Below are positions 62,146 to 64,000 of a DNA stretch of 64,000 nucleotides, piece after piece. Each line of letters begins with the position of its first letter. The first letter of the stretch is position 1. The translations under genes and the position numbers were made by a program. The notes beneath the pieces were generated by a model. That model was given only the letters and a program-made list of their open reading frames with translations, searched no databases and had not been told where the DNA came from. This DNA comes from Pyrinomonadaceae bacterium. GTDB taxonomy: Bacteria; Acidobacteriota; Blastocatellia; Pyrinomonadales; Pyrinomonadaceae. Location: contig JANQRU010000004.1 in assembly GCA_028284415.1 (NCBI GenBank), positions 1,736,001 to 1,800,000 of the forward strand, read 5' to 3'.

Positions 62146-62508
62146 TTGGAAAAAGTAAATTTAAGTGAGAAATTAGCGTTGGTAAATGAGCATTGGTCGC
62201 CCAAAATTGTTGGTGAATTGAATGGACAAGAAGTTAAAATTGCAAAATTTCAAGGCGAATTTCCATGGCATCATCACGAAAATGAAGATGAGATGTTTAT
62301 GGCTTTGAAGGGAAGTTTTAGAATAGAGTTTCGGGACAAAACGGTTGAACTAAATGAATGTGAATTTATAGTCATTCCGCGAGGCATCGAGCATCGTCCC
62401 GTTGCCGAGAAGGAGGTCGAAGTTTTGTTATTTGAACCCGCCAATTTGAAAAATACGGGAAATGTTGAAGATAAAGAATTTACTGCACCGATTGGGGAGA
62501 AGATTTAA
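62146..62508 (+). CDS. Cupin-domain protein
   Basis: A 120-residue single cupin. FPWHHHENEDEMFMALKGSF provides the metal-binding HxH...E motif 1, and FIVIPRGIEHRP provides motif 2 with the second histidine. It starts at a TTG 2 bases after the selenoprotein gene; no in-frame ATG occurs before the cupin fold. Function unknown. Together with the preceding gene it may form one unit. Confidence 0.85.
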   Translation: MEKVNLSEKLALVNEHWSPKIVGELNGQEVKIAKFQGEFPWHHHENEDEMFMALKGSFRIEFRDKTVELNECEFIVIPRGIEHRPVAEKEVEVLLFEPANLKNTGNVEDKEFTAPIGEKI

Positions 62509-62516
62509 AGAAACAA

Positions 62517-62595
62517 GTTAGTAGCGTTTGCGTGAGCAAATGCATATTGCATCAGAGCTACATTGGACGCATCGGCTAAAGCTGACGCTACTGAC
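62517..62595. repeat. Inverted-repeat spacer upstream of sufU
   Basis: GTTAGTAGCGT (62517-62527) pairs with ACGCTACTGAC (62585-62595) at 10 of 11 bases. Inside lie GCAAATGCATATTGCAT words. It resembles the other spacer hairpins in the window. Confidence 0.6.
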
Positions 62596-62627
62596 TAAAC
62601 GGCAATTGCAAATCGAAAATTATAAAT

Positions 62628-63077
62628 ATGTCAGAATTAAACGAGTTATATCAAGAAGTTATTTTAGATCATAATAAAAATCCGCGAAATTTTCGTGAGA
62701 TTGAGAATGCGAATAAACAGGCGGATGGGAACAATCCACTTTGTGGTGATAAGTTAAAGGTTTTTGCAACTTTGGAAGATGATGTTGTAACGGATGTTGC
62801 CTTTGTTGGCTCGGGATGTGCAATCTCGAAGGCTTCAGCTTCGATGATGACACAGGTTTTGAAAGGTAAGACCAAACAGGAAGCAGAAACATTGTTCGAT
62901 GAATTTCATCGAATGGTAACGGGTGAACTAGATATTGAAACTGATGAAAACACATTGGGCAAGCTTCGAATCTTCGCAGGTGTTTTGGAGTTTCCGGCTC
63001 GTGTAAAATGTGCCTCCTTGAGTTGGCATACGATCAATGCGGCTTTGCATGATGAGGAAGAAGTATCTACGGAATAA
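62628..63077 (+). CDS. sufU: SufU-type Fe-S cluster / sulphur transfer protein
   Basis: A 149-residue SufU. The three zinc/sulphur cysteines are C39 (NPLCGD), C63 (GSGCAIS) and C127 (VKCASLSWH), with D41 as the fourth ligand. The 18-20 residue insertion between C63 and C127 that separates SufU from IscU is present (SKASASMMTQVLKGKTKQEA region). It takes sulphur from SufS for SufBCD. It lies 3 kb from sufS, after several unrelated genes. Confidence 0.95.
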   Translation: MSELNELYQEVILDHNKNPRNFREIENANKQADGNNPLCGDKLKVFATLEDDVVTDVAFVGSGCAISKASASMMTQVLKGKTKQEAETLFDEFHRMVTGELDIETDENTLGKLRIFAGVLEFPARVKCASLSWHTINAALHDEEEVSTE

Positions 63078-63147
63078 GATTAAGTTAAATCAATTTGAGG
63101 CAGGATAAGCAGAGTTTTATCATTTGTTTATCTTGTCATTTTTATTT

Positions 63148-63543
63148 ATGAAAGACATTGAAACAAGGGAAGATTTAGAGCATCTTTTGAGTGAGTTTTA
63201 CAAGGTTGCGACAAAAGATAGTGAGATCGGACATCACTTTGTTGATTTGGATTTGGGATCTCATCTTCCTGTAATCGTTGATTTTTGGGAGAAAATGCTT
63301 TTCGGGAAGCAAAAATATTTTGGAAATCCTCTTGCCGTTCATAAAGTTCTCCACGAAAAATCTCCTCTGACATTAAGGCATTTTCAGCGTTGGATTAAAA
63401 TCTTTGGTGAAAAGGTTGACGAAAATTTTTCAGGTGAAATTGCAGAAGCCGCCAAACTTCGTGCAAAGATGATCGGACATGCTCTTAATCAAAGGCTTAA
63501 TAGTCCGACAAATTTTACCGACCACGTTCAAATTACAAAATAG
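63148..63543 (+). CDS. Group III truncated haemoglobin
   Basis: A 131-residue globin of the group III (P) type. IGHHFVDLDL, HLPVIVDFWEKMLFGKQKYFGNPLAVHKVLH (the proximal H is the one in LAVHKVLH) and HFQRWIKIFGEKVDENF are family landmarks. It binds haem and may scavenge NO or O2, which would fit protection of Fe-S clusters beside sufU. I use the ATG at 63148; the longer frame begins at a TTG upstream. Confidence 0.92.
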   Translation: MKDIETREDLEHLLSEFYKVATKDSEIGHHFVDLDLGSHLPVIVDFWEKMLFGKQKYFGNPLAVHKVLHEKSPLTLRHFQRWIKIFGEKVDENFSGEIAEAAKLRAKMIGHALNQRLNSPTNFTDHVQITK

Positions 63544-63630
63544 TTAAACACTTTTAGAAAATCTTGAAGTTAAAAAGCTATTGAAGTATTCTTTTTTTAC
63601 CCCCAAAATTGGAAAACATCCCAAGCTTAA

Positions 63631-64000
63631 ATGGACGCTAAAACTATTCTTAAAAGCTTTTGGCAACTTGGAAGTGTCATTAAAATCGTTGCCTTTCAGA
63701 CTCTGAGTCTGTTTTTCTTGTCCTACGGGGCAGGATTATTGGCAATGGCAATTGGAGTTCGTGGGTGTCCGCCGCGACCCGAATACAACAATTGGTATCT
63801 ATGGATTGTTTTAGTGATTGGCTTGGGAAGCTTTTTGGTTAGCCTCTATTACATAATTAGACCGAGCGTTTGGATGCAGACGATAAATCGGTATTTGGTT
63901 CTAGCTCCGACTGACGTAAATATTCCAAGTTTCAGCACACATCCGCTTTATGTTTTCATAGACGTACTCTTTTTTATACCTGCAATCGCACTCTTTCAAG
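63631..64000 (+). CDS. Membrane protein, partial (C-terminus beyond window)
   Basis: The frame is open from an ATG at 63631 to the window end, 123 codons. It has hydrophobic segments near residues 20-40, 52-72 and 108-123 and a GCPPRPEYNN loop between the first two. No family recognised. The stop codon and the rest of the gene lie outside the window. Confidence 0.6.
   Translation, partial: MDAKTILKSFWQLGSVIKIVAFQTLSLFFLSYGAGLLAMAIGVRGCPPRPEYNNWYLWIVLVIGLGSFLVSLYYIIRPSVWMQTINRYLVLAPTDVNIPSFSTHPLYVFIDVLFFIPAIALFQ

Overview
The window is AT-rich chromosomal DNA, densely packed with bacterial genes and without ribosomal RNA, tRNA, CRISPR or complete insertion sequences. The gene repertoire suggests Acidobacteriota, probably a low-GC member of the Blastocatellia/Pyrinomonadales. 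The pointers are an Oar-like TonB receptor with an N-terminal carboxypeptidase-regulatory domain, an MglA/MglB pair, a large S9 peptidase, HutF/HutG, a DUF512 radical-SAM protein and a SUF-type Fe-S system with SufU. This assignment is inference from gene families, not from a marker gene.

Layout. 1-6.7 kb (minus strand): TonB receptor, an exported unknown, a LytS-type kinase, a LytTR regulator and an edge-truncated amidohydrolase. 7-9.5 kb: fasciclin lipoprotein, small lipoprotein, mglB-mglA. 9.9-18.1 kb: yvcK-glmU-[four exported proteins]-glmS, so the UDP-GlcNAc genes are separated by a block of signal-peptide paralogues, three built from secretin-type N domains. 18.2-30.4 kb: zinc alcohol dehydrogenase, HtrA, aldehyde dehydrogenase, DinB, PQQ-type sugar dehydrogenase, metzincin-like protein, alanine dehydrogenase, S9 peptidase, VanZ-like protein. 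30.4-42.1 kb: DUF512 protein, HAD hydrolase, glutaminyl cyclase, SurA/DsbA fusion, cobalamin-binding-like protein, VOC protein, 3-methyladenine glycosylase, hutF-hutG. 42.2-48.0 kb: blaI-blaR1-like pair with an evident operator/promoter, repeat-rich lipoprotein, proline iminopeptidase, bL12-like protein, TatA, methyltransferase-like and EVE proteins. 48.2-63.5 kb: a dispersed SUF system (rrf2-sufB-ridA, then sufC-sufD, sufS and sufU) interleaved with an inorganic-carbon pair (carbonic anhydrase and SbtA), two DUF2490 proteins and small unknowns. A truncated haemoglobin and an edge-truncated membrane protein close the window.

Most notable: (1) a reading frame at 61331-62143 that continues through an in-frame UGA with a UxxC motif and a SECIS-like hairpin, read here as a selenoprotein; (2) a manganese-type yybP-ykoY riboswitch with a mutually exclusive terminator, placed unusually in front of an exported beta-carbonic anhydrase and SbtA; (3) near-identical 31-bp promoter regions before rrf2-suf and before that riboswitch; (4) a 72-bp duplication of the aldehyde dehydrogenase 3' end flanking dinB, with all four differences synonymous in the dehydrogenase frame; (5) a copy of the glmS start reused as the start of an exported protein; (6) a BlaR1-like peptidase ending in five exact-period 30-residue repeats.

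Spacers repeatedly hold inverted repeats and short word-like repeats, some of which run into coding sequence. Several track-style starts were TTG/GTG codons upstream of a better ATG; the starts given here follow Shine-Dalgarno spacing where it decides.
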